A DNA stretch of 64,000 bases from NCBI GenBank assembly GCA_949878435.1, contig CATLAK010000001.1:62001-126000 (forward strand), read 5' to 3'. This DNA is from an uncultured Lachnospiraceae bacterium. GTDB lineage: Bacteria; Bacillota; Clostridia; Lachnospirales; Lachnospiraceae. The notes under the pieces were generated by a model. The model saw only the letters and a list, made by a program, of their open reading frames with translations, made no database searches and had not been told where the DNA came from. Shown in pieces: positions 52,887 to 60,938 of the stretch (position 1 is the stretch's first letter; each line of letters begins with the position of its first letter). Both the position numbers and the translations under genes were made by a program.

Positions 52887-54203
52887 CTACTTTTTCTTCT
52901 TTGCAAGCTGCATCTTGCGCATGGACTTGATTACCTGCGTAAGCGGACGCTTTGCAGGACATACATAACTGCAGCAGCCGCACTCACAGCATTCCATGCC
53001 GTTGTTCTTTACAAATGCCTCTTCCTCGTAATGCTCCGCATAATCTGCAAGTTTTCGGGGAACCACCCTTCCGGGGCATACCTCCACACATTTGCCGCAA
53101 TTGATGCATGCAGAAGGTTCCATTGCCGACACCTCGTCCTTCGTCAGGCATAGCAGCGCCGATGACGTCTTCGTTGCAGGTACATCCAGATCAAAAATAC
53201 CGAATCCCATCATAGGACCGCCCGAAATGATCTTAACGGGAGGCTGTTTGAAACCGCCTGCCTCCTCCACCAGTTCGTGATAATTTGTACCGATCCTGAC
53301 TCTGAAATTGCATGGATCTGCAATTGCATCGCCGGTTACCGTTACGATTCTGTACATAAGCGGCTTTCCGTTAATGACCGCGTCATAAATCGCAATCACC
53401 GTGTCCACGTTATTTACCACACATCCCGCATCTGCCGGCAGCATACCCGAATGGATGGCACGTCCTGTAGCCGCATAGATGAGCTGCCGCTCCGACCCTT
53501 GGGGATACTTGGTCTTAAGCGCCTTTACAGTGATCTTATTTTCATCCCTGGTCAGCCTTTTCAGTTTCGCGATGCAGTCTGGTTTATTATCTTCCACCGC
53601 CAGAATCCCTCTTGCATTTTCAAACAGGCTTAAGGATACCTTAAGCCCTCCGATCAGCTTTTCTGGTTCTTCCAGCATCTTACGGTAGTCTGATGTAAGG
53701 TACGGCTCACACTCCGCACAGTTTACGATCACATATTCTATTTTATCAGGCTCCTTCGGCGAAAGTTTTACCGCTGTGGGGAATCCCGCTCCCCCCATGC
53801 CCACGATGCCTGCCTCTTTGATCCTGTCAATCTTTTCTTCTCTTGAAAGCGTCTCAAGCTCTATCGGCTCCTGCCACTCTACCTCTTCATATTTGCCGTC
53901 GTTTTCAATCACAATGCTCATCACATTGTCCCCTGTGACCACTCTTCTTGGCTCGATTGCCTTTACCGTTCCGGAAACAGTCGCATAGATGGGAGCAGAT
54001 ACAAATCCGCCTGCCTCCGCGATTTTCTGCCCTGTAAGGACTTTATCACCCTTTTTGACGATTGGCTGTGCCGGCGCACCGATATGCTGAGATAAGGGGT
54101 ATACCAAGTCCCCTTTCGGCAGAACGTCTTTGATTGGTTTGTCTTTGGACAGATCCTTGCCATCATAGGGATGAATCCCTCCTGTAAATGTTAATTTCGC
54201 CAC
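52887..54203 (-). CDS. rnfC: Rnf complex subunit C (NADH-binding)
   Basis: 438 residues. N-terminal GGIHPYDGKDLSKDKP, an NADH/FMN region with GIVGMGGAGFPTAVKL and CAECEPYLTSDYR, then two ferredoxin clusters, CINCGKCVEVCP and CCECGCCSYVCP. It hands electrons to NAD+. The start is GTG at 54203, with GAAGGG six bases upstream; the ATG nearby is out of frame. First gene of the six-gene rnf operon. An 18-bp palindrome (54269-54286) lies in the upstream region shared with the divergent exonuclease gene. Confidence 0.96.
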   Translation of the reverse strand: MAKLTFTGGIHPYDGKDLSKDKPIKDVLPKGDLVYPLSQHIGAPAQPIVKKGDKVLTGQKIAEAGGFVSAPIYATVSGTVKAIEPRRVVTGDNVMSIVIENDGKYEEVEWQEPIELETLSREEKIDRIKEAGIVGMGGAGFPTAVKLSPKEPDKIEYVIVNCAECEPYLTSDYRKMLEEPEKLIGGLKVSLSLFENARGILAVEDNKPDCIAKLKRLTRDENKITVKALKTKYPQGSERQLIYAATGRAIHSGMLPADAGCVVNNVDTVIAIYDAVINGKPLMYRIVTVTGDAIADPCNFRVRIGTNYHELVEEAGGFKQPPVKIISGGPMMGFGIFDLDVPATKTSSALLCLTKDEVSAMEPSACINCGKCVEVCPGRVVPRKLADYAEHYEEEAFVKNNGMECCECGCCSYVCPAKRPLTQVIKSMRKMQLAKKKK

Positions 54204-54268
54204 TCCATACCCTTCTTTCCCTTTATATTGATGATTCTCATCCTTTTAAATATACTATTTTTTTGTCG

Positions 54269-54286
54269 AAAATACTACAGTATTTT
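54269..54286. promoter_or_regulatory. Palindrome between rnfC and the YprB-like gene
   Basis: AAAATACT-AC-AGTATTTT, a perfect 18-bp palindrome with a 2-bp centre, about 65 bp from each start codon. It is A/T-rich and could bind a dimeric regulator acting on either or both genes. Not assignable to a known regulator. Confidence 0.5.
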
Positions 54287-54333
54287 TGAAAAATATGCTA
54301 CACTAAACAGGTAATGTGAAATAGGAGGTCTAT

Positions 54334-55437
54334 ATGAAAACAGAAGAAATCATTCTTGGAAATTTTCAGCTTAAATACCCCTTGGAACGTCTCGCTCCTT
54401 TAGATCAGATTCTTTTTTTGGACATCGAGACTACCGGTCTTCTTTCCTCCGGTTCCATGATTTACCTGATCGGCTGCGCCTTCTTCTCAGAGGGAAACTG
54501 GATCATCAGACAATGGTTCGCCCAGGCTCCGGAAGAAGAGCCCGAACTGATTCGATCCTTTTTATCCTTTGCGGAAGATTACACGTATCTGATTCACTAT
54601 AACGGAAACTCCTTTGATCTTCCTTTTATCAAGCACAAGGCGGATCAGTACAGCCTTCCCTGCGATTTCAGCAAAATAGAAGGTCTGGATATCTACCGCC
54701 GCATCGCTCCATACAAAAATTTCCTTAAGCTCTCAGACTGCAAATTGAAAACCATAGAGCGCTTTCTGGGCATCAAACGTGAGGATACATACAGTGGCGG
54801 CGAACTGATTCAAGTATACAAAGATTTTATTATCTCCCATGACTATAGTCTGTATCATACACTGCTGCTCCACAATTCCGACGATATGAAAGGCATGCTG
54901 GAAGTCCTCCCCATCCTTTCCTACTACGATTTGTTTAACAGCAGCCTCAAGGCACGAAAGGTACAAGCTAATTATTACAATGATATTCACGGCGTACCTC
55001 GAAAAGAACTGATCCTTCAGCTTGTCACCGCCTCTCCCCTTCCGGTTCCCGTCACCTTTATGGGCAAGGGCTGCCACTTTAAAGGCGAAGGACATGAGGG
55101 AACATTAATCGTTCCCATTTACGAGGAAGAGCTCAAATATTACTATGCAAATTTCAAGGATTATTACTACCTTCCCACAGAAGATATTGCCCTGCATAAG
55201 TCAATTGCATCCTTTGTGGATAAAGAATACCGCCAACAGGCAGTTGCATCCAATTGTTATACAAGGAAATTCTCCTGCTACCTTCCCCAGTGGAAGGTGC
55301 TTGTAGAACCATTCTTCAAAAGAGAATATAAAAGCAGGAATCTATTCTTTGAGCTGACCGATGAGATCAAGAAAAACAGACAGCTGTTTTCAGATTACGC
55401 AAGCCACGTGCTGTGTGCGATGGCGATGCAGGATTAA
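54334..55437 (+). CDS. YprB-like ribonuclease H-fold exonuclease
   Basis: 367 residues. The first 190 are a DEDD-type nuclease fold: FLDIETTGLLSSG has the first two acids (Asp30, Glu32), HYNGNSFDLPFI the third and LLLHNSDDMKGM the last acid. The C-terminal 175 residues have no recognised domain. It resembles B. subtilis YprB (about 410 residues), a single-strand or RNase H-like nuclease of unclear role, usually beside the DEAD helicase YprA, which is not present here. AGGAGG precedes the ATG. It is divergent from rnfC. Confidence 0.85.
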   Translation: MKTEEIILGNFQLKYPLERLAPLDQILFLDIETTGLLSSGSMIYLIGCAFFSEGNWIIRQWFAQAPEEEPELIRSFLSFAEDYTYLIHYNGNSFDLPFIKHKADQYSLPCDFSKIEGLDIYRRIAPYKNFLKLSDCKLKTIERFLGIKREDTYSGGELIQVYKDFIISHDYSLYHTLLLHNSDDMKGMLEVLPILSYYDLFNSSLKARKVQANYYNDIHGVPRKELILQLVTASPLPVPVTFMGKGCHFKGEGHEGTLIVPIYEEELKYYYANFKDYYYLPTEDIALHKSIASFVDKEYRQQAVASNCYTRKFSCYLPQWKVLVEPFFKREYKSRNLFFELTDEIKKNRQLFSDYASHVLCAMAMQD

Positions 55438-55461
55438 GAATCAGAATAAGTTTCTTGATGA

Positions 55462-55497
55462 AAAAAGGAGACACCCATGCGGATGTCTCTTTTTTAT
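55462..55497. terminator. Bidirectional terminator between the YprB-like gene and cheR
   Basis: AGACA(CC)...(GG)ATGTCT stem, with A-run before and T-run after, in both orientations. It overlaps the stop codon of cheR. Confidence 0.85.
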
Positions 55498-56276
55498 TTC
55501 TTAGGACGTTCGTAATAGAATGAATTTTTACGCTCATATCCAATATCTTTATGGTTGATGATTTGTTCTGTGCTTCCGATAAAAAGGATTCCACCGGGCG
55601 CAAGAGACTGATAAAACTTACGGAACACTTCGTCTTTTGCTTCTTCCGTAAAGTAAATCAATACATTGCGGCAGACGATCATGTGATAGTCCTTAGGATA
55701 GCCGCTTTCTAAAAGGTTATGTTCTTTAAAATCGACCCGTGCCTTGATTTCGTCTGAAATCTTGTAGGAGAGTCCAACCTTGGTGAAGTACTTTTTCTTA
55801 AAATCATCCGGCACCGCTGCAATGCTCTTCTCGCTGTACAGCCCCACCTTTGCCTTTGCAATGACCTGCTTATCTAAGTCTGTGGCGGTTATGCGGATCA
55901 TATTAAGCGGAATATGCCGGGACAATGCCATTACAAGAGAATACGGTTCATCCCCTGTAGAGCACGCTGCACTCCAAATTTTTAAGTTCTTGCCATATTT
56001 ACCAATCAGCTCCGGAATGATTTCCTTGTCCATGACTGCCCATTGATCGGGGTTTCTGTAAAACTCTGATACATTAATCGTCAAATAATTTACAAACTCC
56101 TCAAATCTGGCTTTATCCGTCTTTAAAACCTGCACATAATTCTCGTAGCCCTTTATACCATGTTTTGTAATCAGAGCATCTATCCTGCGCTTCATCTGCC
56201 GCTCTTTATATGCATTTAAATCGATCTTCGTCAATGCAAACACGGCATCTTTAAATTTTTCATAATCATATGCCAT
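55494..56276 (-). CDS. cheR: CheR-family chemoreceptor methyltransferase
   Basis: 260 residues. N-terminal CheR helical domain (FKDAVFALTKIDLNAYKERQ, RRIDALITKHG), then the SAM-dependent methyltransferase domain with the motif I IWSAACSTGDEPYSLVMAL, ITATDLD, and DYHMIVCRNVLIYFTEE. It methylates glutamates of chemoreceptors. No other chemotaxis gene is in the window, and the neighbours are rpsA and the YprB-like gene, so its context is not a che operon. It is 27 bp after rpsA in the same direction. Confidence 0.93.
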   Translation of the reverse strand: MAYDYEKFKDAVFALTKIDLNAYKERQMKRRIDALITKHGIKGYENYVQVLKTDKARFEEFVNYLTINVSEFYRNPDQWAVMDKEIIPELIGKYGKNLKIWSAACSTGDEPYSLVMALSRHIPLNMIRITATDLDKQVIAKAKVGLYSEKSIAAVPDDFKKKYFTKVGLSYKISDEIKARVDFKEHNLLESGYPKDYHMIVCRNVLIYFTEEAKDEVFRKFYQSLAPGGILFIGSTEQIINHKDIGYERKNSFYYERPKK

Positions 56277-56302
56277 ACTCTATCCGCCCTGAATGGTTTA
56301 TT

Positions 56303-57463
56303 TTATTCGTCTGCTTCAGCTGCAATCACTGCATCGATATCAACAGATACTACATCTGCATCGTCGTCAGCACCTGCTGCTTCTTCCTTCACAGCCTCTT
56401 CTTCCGGATCCGGTGCTAAAAGTGCCTTAACGCTGAGACTTATCTTTCTGTCTTCGCTGTTGAAGTCGACTACCTTTGCCGTAATCTCGTCGCCCACCTT
56501 AAGCACATCTGAAGGTTTTTCGATATGTTCTTTGGAAATCTGTGATACATGGAGCAATGCATCCACACCGGGCTCTAATTCAACAAACGCACCGAAATCT
56601 GTCATTCTTGCAACTCTTCCGGTCACTTCATTTCCAACCGCATACTTCTCGTCCGCATCCTTCCAAGGATTGGCATCATCAAATTTAAGGCTGAGGGCAA
56701 TCTTGGTTCCCACAATATCTTTGATAAAGGTCTTAACCTTATCGCCCACCTTGAATGCCTTCTTGGGGTTTTCAACACGTCCCCAGGACATTTCTGAAAT
56801 ATGAAGGAGTCCGTCCGCCCCTCCGATATCGATAAATGCACCGAAATCTGTAACGTTCTTGACGGTACCGTCCATCACATCCCCGACTTTGATGCTCTCA
56901 AGAAGCTTTTTCTGCATTTCTGCTTTTGCTGCCACCAGCAGCTGCTTGCGGTCCCCGATATATCTTCTTCTCTTAGGATTGTACTCGCTGATTACAAATT
57001 CGATTTCCTGACCTGCATATTTGGTAAGATCCTTCTCATATACATCTGAAACAAGACTTGCAGGAATGAAGATTCTCACCTCGTCGATGATGACGCTCAA
57101 ACCGCCGTCGAGCACCTGTGCCACCTTTGCCGTGAGCACTTCTCTGTTGTTGAAAGCTTCTTCGATCCGCTTGTTGCCGCGTTCAGATGCAAGCCGCTTG
57201 TAGGTTAAGATAACCTGTCCCTCACCGTCGTTTACCTTAAGGACTTTAACTTCCATGGTATCGCCCGGCTTAACTACGGTCGTTAAATCTACATTAGGTT
57301 CATTGGTATATTCGTTTCTCGTCAAAATACCATCAGATTTATAGCCAATGTTAAGAACGATTTCTTCCGGCTTAACATCTATGACCGTACCTTCAACTAC
57401 CTCTCCTGTATGTATTGTCTTTAATGATTCTTCCAACATTTGTTCAAAAGTTAATTCTGACAT
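56303..57463 (-). CDS. rpsA: S1-domain RNA-binding protein (ribosomal protein S1 type)
   Basis: 386 residues with four S1 RNA-binding repeats (motifs GEVVEGTVIDVKPEEIVLNI; EVLTAKVAQVLDGGLSV; GDVMDGTVKNVTDFGAFIDI; GNEVTGRVARMTDFGAFVEL). The acidic C-terminus is about 40 residues. This short, four-repeat form is typical for Clostridia. GAGGAGGTTC precedes the ATG. It overlaps the end of ispH by 20 bp; in some Clostridia the two are fused, here they are separate proteins in a different frame. Confidence 0.93.
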   Translation of the reverse strand: MSELTFEQMLEESLKTIHTGEVVEGTVIDVKPEEIVLNIGYKSDGILTRNEYTNEPNVDLTTVVKPGDTMEVKVLKVNDGEGQVILTYKRLASERGNKRIEEAFNNREVLTAKVAQVLDGGLSVIIDEVRIFIPASLVSDVYEKDLTKYAGQEIEFVISEYNPKRRRYIGDRKQLLVAAKAEMQKKLLESIKVGDVMDGTVKNVTDFGAFIDIGGADGLLHISEMSWGRVENPKKAFKVGDKVKTFIKDIVGTKIALSLKFDDANPWKDADEKYAVGNEVTGRVARMTDFGAFVELEPGVDALLHVSQISKEHIEKPSDVLKVGDEITAKVVDFNSEDRKISLSVKALLAPDPEEEAVKEEAAGADDDADVVSVDIDAVIAAEADE

Positions 57464-58292
57464 AATTTTGAACCTCCTCGATAATATTGTTAGGGGTGGA
57501 AGCCCCTGCGGTAATACCCACCAGAGCAGCAGTTTTAGGTAGTTCTAAATGCAAGTCGTCCAGTGTCTGTATAAAATAGGTGGCTTGGCACTTTTCACGG
57601 CATATTTCATATAACTTCTGCGTGTTGGAACTGTGCCTGCCGCCAATTACTATCATTGCATCGACCTTGGCTGCAATTTCGCGCGCCTGTGTCTGTCGTT
57701 CTTCTGTCGCATTACAGATAGTATTTACAACATTAACATTGTAACCTCTTTTATGAAAAATTTCAACTAATTCTTGAAATTTGTTGTAGTTAAATGTCGT
57801 CTGAGAGACAATACAGATTGGTTTTTCTTTGTCTGGTCTGAAATTTTCTGCTTCCGCTGCATCCCCGATTACCACTGCCTGTGAGGCTGACCAGCCCATA
57901 ATTCCTTCCACTTCCGGGTGCCCCGCATTTCCAATAATTACAATCTGCCTGCCGGCAAGGCTTTCTTTTTCAACAATCTGATGAATCCTCTTTACAAAAG
58001 GGCAGGTCGCATCGATGCATTCCAAACCGTTTTCCTCAATCCTTTCATAAATCCGCTTTGGCACCCCATGAGAGCGGATTACCACCGCCCCTTCCTTAAT
58101 CTGTACCAGCGCTTCTTCGCCCTCGATTACGGAAACGCCCCGGCTCTCTAAGTCCCGTACCACTTCTTCATTATGTATGATCGGACCGTAGGTGTAGATC
58201 TTTTTATGGGCATCGATCTGCTCATACACCTTCTCCACCGCTTTTTTTACACCAAAACAAAATCCCGCGCTCTCAGCACGTATCACTTCCAT
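57444..58292 (-). CDS. ispH: 4-hydroxy-3-methylbut-2-enyl diphosphate reductase
   Basis: 282 residues; last step of the MEP isoprenoid pathway. The three Fe-S cysteines lie in AGFCFGVKKA, ATCPFV and NTICNATEERQTQ. HSNT and TAGASTPNNIIEEV complete the active-site blocks. GGGAGGTT precedes the ATG. It belongs to a cmk-ispH-rpsA-cheR run of minus-strand genes with short gaps. Confidence 0.97.
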   Translation of the reverse strand: MEVIRAESAGFCFGVKKAVEKVYEQIDAHKKIYTYGPIIHNEEVVRDLESRGVSVIEGEEALVQIKEGAVVIRSHGVPKRIYERIEENGLECIDATCPFVKRIHQIVEKESLAGRQIVIIGNAGHPEVEGIMGWSASQAVVIGDAAEAENFRPDKEKPICIVSQTTFNYNKFQELVEIFHKRGYNVNVVNTICNATEERQTQAREIAAKVDAMIVIGGRHSSNTQKLYEICREKCQATYFIQTLDDLHLELPKTAALVGITAGASTPNNIIEEVQNYVRINF

Positions 58293-58337
58293 CCTGTAAC
58301 CTCCCGTTTGATATCCGTCGTTTCAATTCCCTATTCC

Positions 58338-58994
58338 TTATCGGCATAGAGAAAGGATTTTCTTTACCACCTCTTCAATCGTCATAGAAGAGGAGTCGAT
58401 CAAAACGGCATCCTCCGCCTGCTTTAAAGGCGCGATCTCCCGATTCATATCCTGCTCGTCGCGCTTTATGATATCTTCCTCTATCTTTTGAATATCGCTC
58501 GTTTCCCCTTTTGCCGCAAGTTCGTCAAATCTTCTCTTTGCCCTCACCTTGGCGCTGGCGGTTAAATACACTTTCACATCCGCCTTCGGAAGGACGCAGG
58601 TTCCTATATCCCTTCCATCCATGACCACATTATTTCTAGCGGCAAGTTCCTTTTGCAGGGAGGTAAGACGCTCCCTCACCTTGGGATTCTTACTGGTAAA
58701 AGATGCCATATTTCCTACTTCTTCCGTGCGAAGATGGGCATTGACATTTTTTCCATTTAAAAGAACCACCTGCTCTCCTTCTTCATATTGAATGGTGATA
58801 TCCGCCTCCATGCATCTTTCTGCAACAAGGGCTTCGTTCTTCGGATCGATGTGATTTGAAAACAAATAATATGCCATGGCGCGGTACATCGCGCCTGTAT
58901 CTACATATATAAATTCCTTTTCCTTTGCAACCAGCTTAGCAATGGTACTCTTTCCTGCGCCCGCCGGTCCGTCTATCGCAATCTGATAACTCAT
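58338..58994 (-). CDS. cmk: Cytidylate kinase
   Basis: 218 residues. The P-loop is AIDGPAGAGKST. MDGRDIGTCVLPKADVKVYLTASAKVRAKRRF includes the lid region, with a C-terminal helical end. Converts CMP/dCMP to diphosphate. GAGGAT precedes the ATG. Upstream of ispH (45-bp gap). Confidence 0.97.
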   Translation of the reverse strand: MSYQIAIDGPAGAGKSTIAKLVAKEKEFIYVDTGAMYRAMAYYLFSNHIDPKNEALVAERCMEADITIQYEEGEQVVLLNGKNVNAHLRTEEVGNMASFTSKNPKVRERLTSLQKELAARNNVVMDGRDIGTCVLPKADVKVYLTASAKVRAKRRFDELAAKGETSDIQKIEEDIIKRDEQDMNREIAPLKQAEDAVLIDSSSMTIEEVVKKILSLCR

Positions 58995-59100
58995 TTTTTA
59001 TCCTCATTTCTTTTAAAATTATGTACCGTTCTCTATCATAACATGAACTTTTTCTTTTGCCAAGTTTGCAGAAAATCTCTTTGCTTATTATATTATTTGG

Positions 59101-59129
59101 GGAACCTATACGCACTTTCCGGCGTCTAA
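59101..59129 (+). promoter_or_regulatory. ECF-type promoter of the sigma/anti-sigma operon
   Basis: GGAACC (59101-59106), a 16-bp spacer and CGTCTAA (59123-59129), the common form of extracytoplasmic-function sigma promoters. It lies about 40 bp before the ECF sigma gene, so the sigma factor most likely drives its own operon. Confidence 0.8.
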
Positions 59130-59167
59130 TTTATAAGTCGGCTTAACCAAAGCGAAAGGAGGTCGCC

Positions 59168-59659
59168 ATGAATGGCAAAAGACAAAAACTTGATGATCTT
59201 TTTATAGAGACCATCGAGCAAAACAAAACCGCCATGTTCCGTCTGGCATATTCCATTGTCTTAAACAGGGAAGACGCCGAGGACGTGGTCAGCGAAAGTA
59301 TATTAAAAGCATACCGTCATTTATCAGAATTAAAAAACAGCAGGAAAATGAAAGCATGGTTATTCCAGATTATAGCAAACGAAAGCAAGACCTGCTTAAG
59401 GAAGAGGAAGCGGGTGGAATTGACGGAGGATTTTTCTGCTTTTCCTACGGAAGAATATGTTCCCGAATCCTCTTTCGACCTATTAGAGTTTGTTTATCAC
59501 TTAAACGACGGCTTTAAAGAAGTCATTCTACTATACTACTTTGAGTCGTTCCGGGTAAAGGAAATCGCCCAAATTCTTGCTGTTTCTGAAGGAACCGTCA
59601 AATCAAGGCTTTCCAGAGCCCGTCAGGAATTAAAGAAAGCCCTTGAAGATGCCCAGTAG
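59168..59659 (+). CDS. ECF-family RNA polymerase sigma factor
   Basis: 163 residues. Region 2 (AMFRLAYSIVLNREDAEDVV, ILKAYRHLSELKNSRKMKAW) and region 4 (FKEVILLYYFESFRVKEIAQIL, SEGTVKSRLSRARQELKKAL) are complete, joined by a short linker. There is no region 3. AAAGGAGGTCGCC precedes the ATG. The next gene, 12 bp on, encodes its likely membrane anti-sigma factor, and the operon has an ECF promoter upstream. The inducing signal is not visible. Confidence 0.93.
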   Translation: MNGKRQKLDDLFIETIEQNKTAMFRLAYSIVLNREDAEDVVSESILKAYRHLSELKNSRKMKAWLFQIIANESKTCLRKRKRVELTEDFSAFPTEEYVPESSFDLLEFVYHLNDGFKEVILLYYFESFRVKEIAQILAVSEGTVKSRLSRARQELKKALEDAQ

Positions 59660-59671
59660 AAAGGAGAAATC

Positions 59672-60889
59672 ATGAATCATTTCGATAAAAAAATAAGACA
59701 AATGGCAAAAAATACCCCCTGCCCCACCAGTAAGGAATATGATGAGAAGTTTAACCATACACTAGAAAAAATAAAAAAGCAAAGCTTAAGCGCCTCTTCC
59801 CGGAAGACGTCTTCCTTTTCTTTCCCCAAAGCCGGCATTGCCGCATGCGGCGTTGCTGCCTTCGTGCTGATTGCCCTGCCGGTATCCGCTAAAATCAGCG
59901 ACTATGTAAAGGAACGGATGGAACAGATGTCCGACGAAGAACAGGCACAATATACGGCGGCAAACGACACCTCCAATATGACAAAGGAACACGACACAGA
60001 AGCCCTCCAGTATTCCAGGGACCTTACCGACGATGAAAACAGCCGGTATTTTGCTTTGCGGGATAAATATTGGAACGAAGGCTTGTTCCCGGAAGGCGAA
60101 CTGACGCTTACAGACCGATTGGAGGCAGATGCGGCGATCACTGCTCCTGTGTATGAGACCTACAACAGGGAAATCTATCTGCCCGACAGAACGCTTACAG
60201 ACGAAGAATTACTCCAGATGATCGATTTCAGTGAAAAATCCGCCTATGCCGTCAGCCAGACAGCCGAAGCGCAGGAAATTATACAGGCACAGCAGGAATT
60301 TAACCGGAATCCTTACCCTGATGAATCAGATTTATCCGAAGACGAAGCCATCTCTAGGTCCATCACTTACTTCCGTGAAATGTATGGCGTGGATTGCTCC
60401 GAAATGGAAGTTCTATGCGAATATTGGCTGGGATTCGGTTTCGGCGGATATGGAGATTATCAGATCACTTTTAAGGAGGATGACGCCCATTCCTACTGCG
60501 TGAACATCAACAGCGCAACCGGCATACTATCCAATCTGTTCATCGTCAAAGACGGCATCGACTATAGCAATCCTCCAAGTGTTCCTGGTAAGCCTGATGA
60601 AGCTTTTCTCCGCTCCAATTATGAAAATGCCAAAAAGCTGATGACCAGTGCTTTCAACTCTGATGTAACCATTACCAAGGCGGCATGCAGTTATGTGGCA
60701 AACGAGAACGGCGAAACAGAAACAGGATGTGTATACTACTTTATCGGATTATCCAATAATGCCATGTATGGCATTCAATATCACATAGATTCCGATTACT
60801 TCGGATATATCTATCAGCTCTCCGATCAGGGATGGCAGCAGGATGGCACTCCCGTGCCCGGATGGCAGATGCTTGAATTAGAACCTTGA
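59672..60889 (+). CDS. Probable transmembrane anti-sigma factor / sensor protein
   Basis: 405 residues. A cytoplasmic N-terminus of about 50 residues (NHFDKKIRQMAKNTPCPTS), one membrane helix (about 55-75, AGIAACGVAAFVLIALPV) and a long extracytoplasmic domain of about 330 residues, acidic, with repeated short charged helices near the membrane (DEEQAQYTAAND; DDENSRYFALRDKYW; SDEL-like). It is not in a family I can name, but position after an ECF sigma and single-pass layout fit an anti-sigma protein that senses the envelope. AAAGGAG precedes the ATG. A non-regulatory target gene of the sigma factor is the alternative. Confidence 0.75.
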   Translation: MNHFDKKIRQMAKNTPCPTSKEYDEKFNHTLEKIKKQSLSASSRKTSSFSFPKAGIAACGVAAFVLIALPVSAKISDYVKERMEQMSDEEQAQYTAANDTSNMTKEHDTEALQYSRDLTDDENSRYFALRDKYWNEGLFPEGELTLTDRLEADAAITAPVYETYNREIYLPDRTLTDEELLQMIDFSEKSAYAVSQTAEAQEIIQAQQEFNRNPYPDESDLSEDEAISRSITYFREMYGVDCSEMEVLCEYWLGFGFGGYGDYQITFKEDDAHSYCVNINSATGILSNLFIVKDGIDYSNPPSVPGKPDEAFLRSNYENAKKLMTSAFNSDVTITKAACSYVANENGETETGCVYYFIGLSNNAMYGIQYHIDSDYFGYIYQLSDQGWQQDGTPVPGWQMLELEP

Positions 60890-60900
60890 TTTATCTATGC

Positions 60901-60938
60901 CGGCAGGAGGCGCTTTGACTACAAAGTTCCTCCTGCCG
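60901..60938. terminator. Hairpin between the anti-sigma gene and the HI0933-family gene
   Basis: CGGCAGGAGG (60901-60910) pairs with CCTCCTGCCG (60929-60938), with an inner CTTTG/CAAAG pairing in the loop. It covers the stop codon of the HI0933-family gene. A T-run is weak on both sides, so termination is likely but not certain. Confidence 0.55.
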
